NCBI GenBank assembly: GCA_946409885.1
Contig: CAMJYF010000088.1
Location: 1-7,233, forward strand
Length of the DNA stretch: 7,233 nt
DNA from: an uncultured Clostridia bacterium
GTDB lineage: Bacteria; Bacillota; Clostridia; Oscillospirales; Acutalibacteraceae
Direction of reading: 5' to 3'
This document shows positions 1 through 6,508 of this stretch, in pieces. A model generated the notes under the pieces. That model was not told the DNA's origin and did not search any database. It saw only the letters and a list, made by a program, of their open reading frames with translations. Each line of letters starts with the position of its first letter. The first letter of the stretch is position 1. Position numbers and translations under genes: made by a program.

Positions 1-206
1 CTGCTGGTGATCTGGTAGTAACCGGAAATGGTACCGCTGGTGGGCAGGTTGTTCAGACCGGTCACAGCCGCATCAGCCATTACGACAGATACGGGCGTAA
101 TGCCGATCGCAAGAACCGAAAGACACATCGCCAGCGTGAGAGCCACCGACAGGATCTTGCGAACGGACGCATGGCGCACAAACAGGGCCTTGCGTGTTGT
201 TTGCAT
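1..206 (-). CDS. Secreted or surface protein, N-terminal fragment (runs off the left edge)
   Basis: Function unknown; only the first 68 codons are in the window. Reading leftwards from 206 the protein begins MQTTRKALFVRHASVRKILS. A basic n-region (R5, K6, R11, R16, K17) is followed by a hydrophobic core at about residues 18-43 and small residues at 44-47 (A-D-A-A) that fit a type I signal peptidase site, so the protein is exported. The mature part starts AVTGLNNLPTSGTISGYYQI, a Gly/Thr/Ser-rich style common in surface proteins built from beta-sandwich domains. The start at 206 was chosen because AGGAGG lies at 214-219, seven bases upstream; an in-frame ATG six bases earlier sits too close to that site. 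It is transcribed divergently from the glycan-type gene cluster. The full product and any anchor cannot be seen. The LPTSG at residues 54-58 is far too close to the N-terminus to be a sortase signal. Confidence 0.85.
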   Translation of the reverse strand, partial: MQTTRKALFVRHASVRKILSVALTLAMCLSVLAIGITPVSVVMADAAVTGLNNLPTSGTISGYYQITS

Positions 207-275
207 AATCATTCCTCCTAAAAAGATTCATATAGTCGAATTGGGCGCAATTCACCCGAGACCTATACGTTTCTT

Positions 276-311
276 ATTTTACACATATTTTTTTCTTTCA
301 GCAATTGTCAA
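276..311 (-). promoter_or_regulatory. Candidate promoter for the leftward secreted-protein gene
   Basis: On the minus strand a perfect TTGACA lies at 311-306. At 18 bases spacing the -10 is a weak TATGTG (287-282). A better -10, TAAAAT (281-276), sits 17 bases from an overlapping weak -35, TTGCTG (304-299). Either pair would start transcription near 270, giving a leader of about 65 bases before the ATG at 206. The -35 lies within TATTGACAA, a 9-mer also present in the rightward promoter. The assignment rests on consensus matching only. Confidence 0.45.
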
Positions 312-362
312 TAGTTACAAATTTTGTTTATTTAATTGTCTATTCCTCACAATCTATTATTC

Positions 363-390
363 TGAACGCCGTTCATTTTCATGCCGTTCA
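363..390. promoter_or_regulatory. Operator-like inverted repeat with an extra half-site
   Basis: TGAACG-C-CGTTCA (363-375) is a perfect 6+1+6 inverted repeat. Its right half, extended to GCCGTTCA (368-375), recurs as a direct repeat at 383-390, fifteen bases later. Paired and repeated half-sites between divergent promoters are typical of regulator binding sites. It lies about 50 bases upstream of the leftward -35 and about 110 bases upstream of the rightward -35. The regulator is unknown and not encoded in the window. Confidence 0.3.
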
Positions 391-402
391 CCAAACCGCA
401 AC

Positions 403-416
403 AATATTGCAATATT
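403..416. repeat. Perfect 14-bp palindrome
   Basis: AATATTGCAATATT is a perfect palindrome in the centre of the divergent promoter region. It could be a second protein-binding site. Because it is AT-rich and short, chance occurrence cannot be excluded. Confidence 0.3.
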
Positions 417-444
417 CCTTCCGCCGCCGCGTTTTCAAACCGCG

Positions 445-475
445 CCGGGCCGTCCGCGGACCGCCGCCGGTTTTT
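445..475 (+). terminator. Terminator-like GC hairpin followed by five T
   Basis: CCGG (445-448) can pair with CCGG (467-470). Inside these are GC/GC pairs, a C-C mismatch, and the self-complementary core GTCCGCGGAC (452-461), which folds on a CGCG loop. TTTTT follows at once (471-475), so the hairpin points rightward. The stem is imperfect and there is no gene upstream on the plus strand for it to end. It could terminate a short leader or antisense transcript, shield the rightward promoter at 497 from readthrough, or be a chance fold of the GC-rich island. Confidence 0.3.
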
Positions 476-496
476 ATCTCACGGAGCATTACAGTA

Positions 497-525
497 TTGA
501 CAAATCTCATAATTTAATGTATTTT
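497..525 (+). promoter_or_regulatory. Candidate promoter for the rightward gene cluster
   Basis: A perfect TTGACA (497-502) is followed after 17 bases by TATTTT (520-525), with further TATA-like sequence (TATATT, TATTAT) to 532. Transcription would start near 532, leaving a leader of about 65-70 bases before the first gene at 599/605. No other promoter of this quality was seen between here and the last gene, which fits one promoter serving the whole cluster. Confidence 0.5.
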
Positions 526-598
526 ATATTATAGCAATTCACCGGCACGTACCTGTCATACGGCATCGGTCAGCGCGGAACGGTTTGCAAGGGGGACG

Positions 599-2434
599 AT
601 GAGAATGACGGATACGAAAAAACAAAGCGGATTGCCCACCCGGTGCGCGTTGCGGGGAAGGCTGCGTTACGCGGATTTTCTTGCGGCAGGCGTGCTTGTC
701 GTTTTCGCGTTCCTCCTGTTCGATTCCATCCGGTACAGCGTGCACCTGCCGGACGAATGCGCGTATCTGACCCTGACGCAACGGCTGATGCAGGGCGACC
801 GGATGATTACGGATGAGTGGCATTTCACCCAGTTCACCGCGCTGTTCCAGTACCTGCCCTTCCGCTGCTTTCTGGCGCTGACCGGCGGTACGGAAGGGAT
901 CATTCTGGCCTTCCGGCGTCTTTTTGTGGCGGTGGAGCTGCTCTTTTTCTGCTATCTTTACCGCGCCTTCCGGCAGTACGGGGCGTGGGCGGTGTTGTGC
1001 GCCGCGGTGTTCACCGGCTACAACGCCTTTGGTTTTTTAACGCTCAATTATTATTTCATGGGGTACGCGGCGCTGGTGTTCGTGCTGACGGAGCTGCTGA
1101 TCCGGCAGGAAAAACGGCCGCTCCCTCTGTTTTTTATCGGTTTTGTGTTTGCCTGCTCGGTGCTCATGCAGCCCGTGGCCGCGCTCTTCTACTTCGCCTT
1201 TTCCGTGTGCGTCCTGCTCCGCCTGCTGGGCAAAAAGAGGGGGAAAGACCTGTTCTCCTCGGCCGCGCTGACGCCGGAGCCCCGATTATGGCTGTTTCTG
1301 ACCGCCGGGATCCTCTTGTGCGCCGCCATCTTCCTGACAATATTGCTGGCGGGCGTCGACCTCCGTTTCTTCTTTCAGAATTTCGCCGCCATGTTCGGCG
1401 ACAGCGAGTACGATCTGTCCGACCCGGACAACTGGATGCGGTCCGGGAAGATCAAGGTCTTTTTCGACCTTTACGGGGTCATGTTCCCGGCGGCCTCCTG
1501 GGGCGCTGTCCTGCTGGCCGCCGTCTTCCGGAAGCAGGCGCTGCGGTACCGGCGGGTGCTGTTTCCGGTCTGCCTGGGCATTTCCGTGGCCGCGCTGCTC
1601 TCCGTTTTCTTCATTCGCGCGGACCTGCGGATCTACGCGCTGCTGCTGGCGAGGCCCTTCTTTATCGCCAACATCGGGCTGGTCTGTTATGTTTTTACCA
1701 AAGAAAACAACAGGCGGCTGTTCGCCTTCTGGCTGGCCGGCGTGCTGTCCCTCGTCGATGACAAAGACGACATCTCCACCCTTGCCGCCGTCCCCTCCGT
1801 TCCGCTGTTCGCCGACGCGGTGCGCGAAATCAACGCGGAACGCAAGGCGGCCCCCGCCAATCAAGCAGCCCGGCTGTCCTGCGCCTCCGTGCTTGCGGCG
1901 CTGGCGGTGTTTGTGGCGGCGGAAGCCTGGCACTACAGCCTTGTCCGGATCAATCACTACGAGGAATACTGCAACGTGGATCCCTCCGCCAGCCTGACGG
2001 AGACCCTGACGGCGGGGCCGATGCGCGGTCTGCGGACGATCCCGGAGATCAGCGAAAAATACCACGCCGCCCTGCGGGACATGGACCTTGTGAAGCAGCT
2101 GCCGGAGGGACCGTTTTACGTGGAAGGGGAATGCCCCTGGTACTATCTGTACGTGGGCCGTCCCTACGGCGTCTACTCCACCTACTACGTACCGGCGGAC
2201 AGCCCCGGCCGGGTGCTTCAGTACTGGGAGATGCATCCCGATAAATTGCCCGCCTGCATCTATATTCCTTTTTTTAACGTATTTGACTACCGGACGGACC
2301 ATGCGCTGGCCGAGGAAAAGCTCCGGTATTTCGAAACGATCTGCGAATTTGAGAAAACGGACGGCGAGGCCGGCTATATCCTGCGCGTCCTTTCCTGGAA
2401 GCTGCCCCCTTCCGCGTCAGCCCCGGCCGGCTGA
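599..2434 (+). CDS. Polytopic membrane protein, GT-C glycosyltransferase-like
   Basis: Probably a membrane glycosyltransferase using a lipid-phosphate sugar donor on the outer face; this is inferred from architecture, not from a named family match. The 611-residue product has about ten or more hydrophobic segments (roughly residues 26-42, 103-122, 128-147, 150-168, 175-208, 231-251, 289-310, 320-338, 343-368, 430-446) and a soluble C-terminal domain of about 165 residues (447-611) rich in Tyr and Trp. The first external loop carries L-P-D-E-C-A-Y at residues 50-56, followed by an amphipathic stretch. This resembles the acidic Asp-Glu loop motif of GT-C enzymes such as ArnT and the GT39 family. 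The start is uncertain: AAGGGGG at 589-595 is only three bases from the ATG at 599 but nine from the in-frame ATG at 605, which may be the true start (609 residues). It is the first gene of the rightward unit, 90 bases before the next gene with no convincing terminator between. An O-antigen polymerase-like or uncharacterised membrane protein is the main alternative. Confidence 0.75.
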   Translation: MRMTDTKKQSGLPTRCALRGRLRYADFLAAGVLVVFAFLLFDSIRYSVHLPDECAYLTLTQRLMQGDRMITDEWHFTQFTALFQYLPFRCFLALTGGTEGIILAFRRLFVAVELLFFCYLYRAFRQYGAWAVLCAAVFTGYNAFGFLTLNYYFMGYAALVFVLTELLIRQEKRPLPLFFIGFVFACSVLMQPVAALFYFAFSVCVLLRLLGKKRGKDLFSSAALTPEPRLWLFLTAGILLCAAIFLTILLAGVDLRFFFQNFAAMFGDSEYDLSDPDNWMRSGKIKVFFDLYGVMFPAASWGAVLLAAVFRKQALRYRRVLFPVCLGISVAALLSVFFIRADLRIYALLLARPFFIANIGLVCYVFTKENNRRLFAFWLAGVLSLVDDKDDISTLAAVPSVPLFADAVREINAERKAAPANQAARLSCASVLAALAVFVAAEAWHYSLVRINHYEEYCNVDPSASLTETLTAGPMRGLRTIPEISEKYHAALRDMDLVKQLPEGPFYVEGECPWYYLYVGRPYGVYSTYYVPADSPGRVLQYWEMHPDKLPACIYIPFFNVFDYRTDHALAEEKLRYFETICEFEKTDGEAGYILRVLSWKLPPSASAPAG

Positions 2435-2524
2435 CGGCAGAAACACACCCGGCGTTTCGCTTCTGCTTCCGGCAGACGGAAACCATCTGGATGATCGCAG
2501 AAATATACGGGAGGGAAACCATAG

Positions 2525-3991
2525 ATGAACGTTTTACTGATCAATCCCTCCGTGGGATATTACACCAGAACCATGACCACGCCGCTGGGGCTGCTCTCCA
2601 TCGGCACCTACCTGAAGCAGTACGGCCATCGGGTCAGGCTTTACGACCGGTGCGTGGAGCGCGTGAAGCTGGACGCGGTGATGAAGGAGTTCCGCCCCGA
2701 TATCGCGGGGATCTCCGTCATGTCCTCCCGGGGGTTAAAGGACGCCATCGCCATTTCAAAGGAGATGAAGGCCCGCGGCATGACGGTGGTATGGGGCGGG
2801 CAGCTGCCCTCCATGCAGACGGAGCTGGTCATCCCCAACGACTACGTGGATATCGTCTCCTTCGGCGAGGGGGAGGAAACGTGGAAGGAGCTGCTGGACC
2901 GTCTCTCCGACGGGGGGGACCTTTCCGGCGTGCTGGGCGTCGTCTACAAAAAGGACGGCGAGGTGATCCGCAATCCCTGCCGTCCCTTTACCGACCTGGC
3001 GACGCTGCCGGACCTGGACTGGTCCTTTATCGACGTGCGCAAATACATGCAGCACTATCTGGGCTACAAAAAGATGATGTACCTCTACTCCTCCAAGGGC
3101 TGCCCGGGCCACTGCGCCTTCTGCCAGAACGTGGTGTTCCACAAAAGCACCCACCGCAAGCGTCCCAACGATACGGTCGTCAAAGAGATCAGATATCTGA
3201 TGGAGAACTACGGCCTGGACAGCGTCTATTTTTCCGACGAGCTGTGGTGCACCAGGCGGTCCGACGTGCAGGAATTCTGCCGCCTCATCAAAGAGCAGCA
3301 GCTTCCCCTGCACTGGGGCGTGGACACCCGTATCGGCGTGCTGAACGAGGAGGACTACCGGATGATGTACGACGCGGGCTGCCGCTGGGTGTTCTTCGGC
3401 ATCGAAAGCGGCTCCCGGGAAATGCAGAAGCGGATCCACAAAAACATCAACTATGACAAGATAAAACCCACGGTGGAGCTGCTGAACAGGATCGGCTACA
3501 CCACGATCGGCTCCTTCATCGTCGGCCTGCCGGACGAGACGGAGGAGCAGCTGCGCGACACCACCAGAATGATCAACGAGCTGCCCTTCGGGCTCACGCC
3601 GCTGTTCCACTACACGCCCCTGCCCGGGACGGAGCTGTACCGCTACCTGGTGGAGCAGGGGAAATACCGCGAGCCCAACAGCCTGGAGGAGCTCTCCCGC
3701 GACATCGCCACGGAAAGCCTGGGCACCAACTACTCCCGCGTGCCGGACAGGGACCTGAAGGTGATCAAGAACTGGTATATCTGGAAGAGCTTTACCAACA
3801 AAAACGCCATCAACAACGCCAAGCCGTTTGAATTCGCGAAGGAAACGATCCTCAGCGGGCTGAGCACCATCTCCATGAAGGGGATCGCCAGCTTCTTCGT
3901 CAACGGCTTCGCGGCGCTTCACGAATTCCTGTACGTATTCCATTACGCGCATATGTTCCCGCGGATCAAAGAAAAATACGGGCTGCGTTAA
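2525..3991 (+). CDS. B12-binding-domain radical SAM protein
   Basis: A class B radical SAM enzyme of unknown substrate. The 488-residue product starts with a Rossmann-like cobalamin-binding-type domain (about residues 1-150; it opens MNVLLINPSV, has P-L-G-L-L-S-I at 20-26, W-G-G-Q-L-P at 90-95 and F-G-E-G-E-E at 113-118). A radical SAM barrel follows, with the [4Fe-4S] motif C193-P-G-H-C197-A-F-C200 and the later G-I-E-S-G-S at 292-297. The C-terminal ~100 residues are helical and poorly recognisable. The Asp-x-His-x-x-Gly motif that supplies the lower cobalt ligand in methionine synthase is absent (the equivalent region reads Y-D-R-C-V-E-R), as in many members of this class. Such proteins often methylate carbon or phosphorus centres or rearrange rings. 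GGGAGGG at 2509-2515 lies nine bases before the ATG, a strong site. The stop is 14 bases before the next gene, indicating co-transcription. Family assignment is firm; the reaction is not. Confidence 0.93.
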   Translation: MNVLLINPSVGYYTRTMTTPLGLLSIGTYLKQYGHRVRLYDRCVERVKLDAVMKEFRPDIAGISVMSSRGLKDAIAISKEMKARGMTVVWGGQLPSMQTELVIPNDYVDIVSFGEGEETWKELLDRLSDGGDLSGVLGVVYKKDGEVIRNPCRPFTDLATLPDLDWSFIDVRKYMQHYLGYKKMMYLYSSKGCPGHCAFCQNVVFHKSTHRKRPNDTVVKEIRYLMENYGLDSVYFSDELWCTRRSDVQEFCRLIKEQQLPLHWGVDTRIGVLNEEDYRMMYDAGCRWVFFGIESGSREMQKRIHKNINYDKIKPTVELLNRIGYTTIGSFIVGLPDETEEQLRDTTRMINELPFGLTPLFHYTPLPGTELYRYLVEQGKYREPNSLEELSRDIATESLGTNYSRVPDRDLKVIKNWYIWKSFTNKNAINNAKPFEFAKETILSGLSTISMKGIASFFVNGFAALHEFLYVFHYAHMFPRIKEKYGLR

Positions 3992-4005
3992 ACCAGAAAG
4001 CTGCT

Positions 4006-6459
4006 ATGAAAACAACTGACGCGCCGGACCGCCGTTCCGGATGCGGTTTCGACCGGATCGTTTTCGCGGTCGGCTCCGACGATCAAAAAAGAATCCTGCA
4101 GAACCTGCTGTCCTCCGCCCTGCGGCGCTGCGGCGCGGAGGTGCGCATCGTGCCCGACGGGGAGAACGGCCGAAGGCTCGGCTCCGGCGGCGCCGTGCTG
4201 CGGATCCTGCGGGAGCTGGCCGCGGAAGGCGGCCTGACCGGCAGCAAAACCCTGCTGATCAACTGCGGCGGGGAAGGCCGCAGGACCGCCAATTTCTCCT
4301 TCTGCTCCAAAGCGCTGATCCCCGCCGGGATCGACGGCAATGGGGACAGCGTCACCTGTTTTTCCCATATCCTGCAAAACGCGTCGCTGCTGTCCGGGAG
4401 AATGGCGCCGGGCGTCCTGCTGTGCTGCATCGATATCCCGCTCGATATGTCGGCGTTTACAGGGACGCTTTTGGCGGACACGTCCTTCTGCGTGGAAGCG
4501 CCTGTCGCGGCAGGGTCGCGGCACGGCGTGATGGTCGCGGACCCAAACGGCCTCCTTTCGGCCTATTATCAGAAAGCGCCGGAGGAGACGCTGCTTGCCT
4601 GCGCGGCCGACAGCCGCGGGAACGTCGCGCTGGAGGCGGGCTGGACCTACTTTTCCGCCGATACCGCCGCGGCATTGGCGGCGGCCGCCGCCGATTATAC
4701 GGCGCGGAACGGCGCCCTTCCCTTCTCGAATCTGTATGAGGACGTGATGCCGCTCTTTGCCCCGCAGACGGACCGCGCGTTTCACCTGCGGACGGATACG
4801 ACCGGATTGCGGCGGTTTCTCGCTTCCCGCCTGCCGGCCGGAGCCATGCGGGTATGCACGCTGCGGCAGCCGTTCCTGCATTTCGGGACGCTCTTTGAGA
4901 TCCTGAGGAACAATACGGCCGCCGCCCCGGAAAAACGGCAGATTTTCAGCAGCACGGTCGGCGTGCAGGTGTCCGTGGGGGAAGAGACCCTGCTGGACCA
5001 CGCCCGGATCGGCGGGCTGGCCTGCGTGGGGAGCCGCTGTCTGATCAGCGATATCGACCTGTGGGACGTCGCCGTCCCGGACGGGACTGCGGTATTCGGC
5101 CTTCGCCTGAAGGACGGCCGTTTCGTATCCGTGGTCTCCGGGATCGGCTCCGACCCGCGGGACGCCGCGCGAACGGCAGACACGTTGTGGGATACCGCCC
5201 TGTTTTATCCGGCGGAATCCTTTACCGAATCGTATGCGCTTTATACGCGCCCGCCGCACGGGGCGGCCGTAATGTCTCTCCCCGAATGCCTGTCGAAGGC
5301 GGACCCGATCTCCTTTATCGAATGGCGTCACTACCTGGAGGACCTGCTGGAATCCGGTCAAACGTCGGATCCCCGCTACGCCGCCTGGCGGGACCGGCTG
5401 CTCGCCTCCTACTACGACGGGCGCGCCCCGATGAAACGGCTGGCGTGCGTGAAAAACGCCGCGGAGATCCGTCTGCCGGTCCGCGTCAACTTTTCCGGCA
5501 CGTGGACGGACTGCATGCCCTACTGCATTGAAAACGGCGGCGCGGTGGTCAACGCGGCCGTCACAGTGGACGGCGCGTACCCCATCTCGATCAGCGCCCG
5601 GCAGATCCCGGAAAAGCGGATCGAATTCTGCAACGGGGAAAACCCGACCCGCATCGCGGTATACGATCCCCTTTCCGCCGTCGCGGATTACACGGAATTC
5701 GGATTGCACCACGCCGTTTTTCAGGCGATGGGGGTGGACGGGCGGACGGAGATCGCGGACGGGCTGCGGCTTACCGTGCAGGTGGCCGGGTTGGCGATGG
5801 GCTCGGGCCTCGGCATCAGCAGCATCCTGCTGTACGGCTGTTTTGCCGTGCTGGCGGACTTGTTCGGTCTGACGTTTTCCGAAGCGGAGCTTCTGACAAA
5901 GGCGTTCATCGCGGAGCAGCTGATGCGCACCGGCGGCGGCTGGCAGGACCAGGGCGGCGTGATCGGCAGCGGGATCAAAGTGGTCTCCTCGCCGGCAGGG
6001 CTGCCCCAGAGGATTTCCGTAACCCCCGCCGAAACCGCGCCGGGGTTCCTGCGCCGCCTCTCCGATCGGATGGTGCTGATCCCCACCGGGCGGCGGCACT
6101 TCGGCAGGTTTATCGTCGCGGACGTGATGAACCGCTATCTTTCCGGCGAAAACCGCGCCGCCCTGCGCGAGATAGAGACGCTCAACCGGCCGCTGCTGCA
6201 AAGCGTCGGCGCGGGCGACCTTTCCCTCTTCGCCGAAACGGTCAACGCCCACAGCGAATGCCTGACGCGCCTTTCCCCCCTGATCTACAGCGAAGCGCTG
6301 CTTTCCCTACGGCAGGAGGTCATGCGTTATGCGGACGCCTGCTGCATCTGCGGCGCCGGCGGCGGCGGCTACCTGTGGGCGCTGCGAAAAGAAAATGTTT
6401 CACAAAAAACCATTTCACATGCGTTACAGACAAAAATCACTCTTGTTGAAATTTGCTGA
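4006..6459 (+). CDS. fkp: Bifunctional fucokinase / fucose-1-phosphate guanylyltransferase-like protein
   Basis: Predicted to phosphorylate L-fucose (or a close analogue) at C1 and then add GMP from GTP, giving GDP-fucose by the salvage route in the cytoplasm. The layout matches Bacteroides Fkp. The N-terminal pyrophosphorylase region has R57-L-G-S-G-G-A-V64 and G88-G-E-G-R-R93 with a following S-K-A-L-I-P (K102). A middle region (about 310-375) has short beta repeats suggesting a left-handed helix. The C-terminal GHMP kinase has P491-V-R-V-N-F-S-G-T-W-T-D, the ATP loop M598-G-S-G-L-G-I-S-S606, G-G-G-W-Q-D-Q (643-649) and G783-A-G-G-G-G-Y789. At 817 residues it is clearly shorter than the ~950 of Bacteroides Fkp, and the usual G-S-G-G-G-T reads G-S-G-G-A-V. 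The ATG has only a weak AGAAAG (3995-4000), so translation may be coupled to the gene 14 bases upstream. The last ~25 codons are AT-rich, unlike the rest. Substrate could be another sugar, such as D-arabinose or a 6-deoxy analogue. Confidence 0.88.
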   Translation: MKTTDAPDRRSGCGFDRIVFAVGSDDQKRILQNLLSSALRRCGAEVRIVPDGENGRRLGSGGAVLRILRELAAEGGLTGSKTLLINCGGEGRRTANFSFCSKALIPAGIDGNGDSVTCFSHILQNASLLSGRMAPGVLLCCIDIPLDMSAFTGTLLADTSFCVEAPVAAGSRHGVMVADPNGLLSAYYQKAPEETLLACAADSRGNVALEAGWTYFSADTAAALAAAAADYTARNGALPFSNLYEDVMPLFAPQTDRAFHLRTDTTGLRRFLASRLPAGAMRVCTLRQPFLHFGTLFEILRNNTAAAPEKRQIFSSTVGVQVSVGEETLLDHARIGGLACVGSRCLISDIDLWDVAVPDGTAVFGLRLKDGRFVSVVSGIGSDPRDAARTADTLWDTALFYPAESFTESYALYTRPPHGAAVMSLPECLSKADPISFIEWRHYLEDLLESGQTSDPRYAAWRDRLLASYYDGRAPMKRLACVKNAAEIRLPVRVNFSGTWTDCMPYCIENGGAVVNAAVTVDGAYPISISARQIPEKRIEFCNGENPTRIAVYDPLSAVADYTEFGLHHAVFQAMGVDGRTEIADGLRLTVQVAGLAMGSGLGISSILLYGCFAVLADLFGLTFSEAELLTKAFIAEQLMRTGGGWQDQGGVIGSGIKVVSSPAGLPQRISVTPAETAPGFLRRLSDRMVLIPTGRRHFGRFIVADVMNRYLSGENRAALREIETLNRPLLQSVGAGDLSLFAETVNAHSECLTRLSPLIYSEALLSLRQEVMRYADACCICGAGGGGYLWALRKENVSQKTISHALQTKITLVEIC

Positions 6460-6508
6460 TGATTCTGACTGTTTTCGTTGAGTTTAGACACAAGAGATAA
6501 GGTGTTTT

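Larger units (their letters stand above)
207..598. other. Divergent intergenic promoter region
   Basis: These 392 bases lie between two divergent genes and carry no credible gene: the reading frames across them lack ribosome binding sites and family-like sequence. The region is AT-rich at about 262-420 and 476-536, with a GC-rich island at about 417-470. It holds a candidate promoter for each flanking gene, an operator-like inverted repeat (363-375 with a further half-site at 383-390), a perfect palindrome (403-416) and a terminator-like hairpin (445-475). I looked for a cobalamin riboswitch, which would fit the downstream B12-type enzymes, and saw no B12-box-like sequence. Confidence 0.8.

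Noticed and set aside
33..47. LPTSG in the secreted protein as a sortase anchor
   Set aside because: It lies at residues 54-58, just after the signal peptide, and is not followed by a hydrophobic segment and basic tail.
28..534. Plus-strand open frame of 168 codons across the start of the secreted-protein gene and the intergenic region
   Set aside because: It overlaps a minus-strand gene with a good ribosome binding site and signal peptide, has no ribosome binding site of its own, and its translation of the AT-rich region is not protein-like.
207..598. Cobalamin riboswitch upstream of the B12-type radical SAM cluster
   Set aside because: No B12-box-like conserved sequence or multi-stem layout could be found in the leader.
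817..1761. Plus-strand open frame of 314 codons inside the membrane protein gene
   Set aside because: Out-of-frame shadow rich in Arg, Ala and Gly; the overlapping frame gives well-formed membrane segments.
1286..2302. Minus-strand open frame of 338 codons opposite the membrane protein
   Set aside because: Antisense shadow; Gly/Gln/His-rich without recognisable domains.
2462..2476. Small hairpin TCTGC-TTCCG-GCAGA between the first two cluster genes, considered as a terminator
   Set aside because: The stem has only five pairs and no T-run follows; the next gene has a strong ribosome binding site, consistent with readthrough.
2756..3952. Minus-strand open frame of 398 codons opposite the first radical SAM gene
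   Set aside because: Antisense shadow of a gene with an intact CxxxCxxC motif and a strong ribosome binding site; its own translation shows low-complexity Val/His/Gln composition.
3988..6252. Minus-strand open frame of 754 codons opposite the fkp-like gene
   Set aside because: It is an antisense shadow of a GC-rich gene. The translation is rich in Arg, Gly, Gln and Pro with no family motif, whereas the plus strand carries clear Fkp and GHMP kinase motifs.
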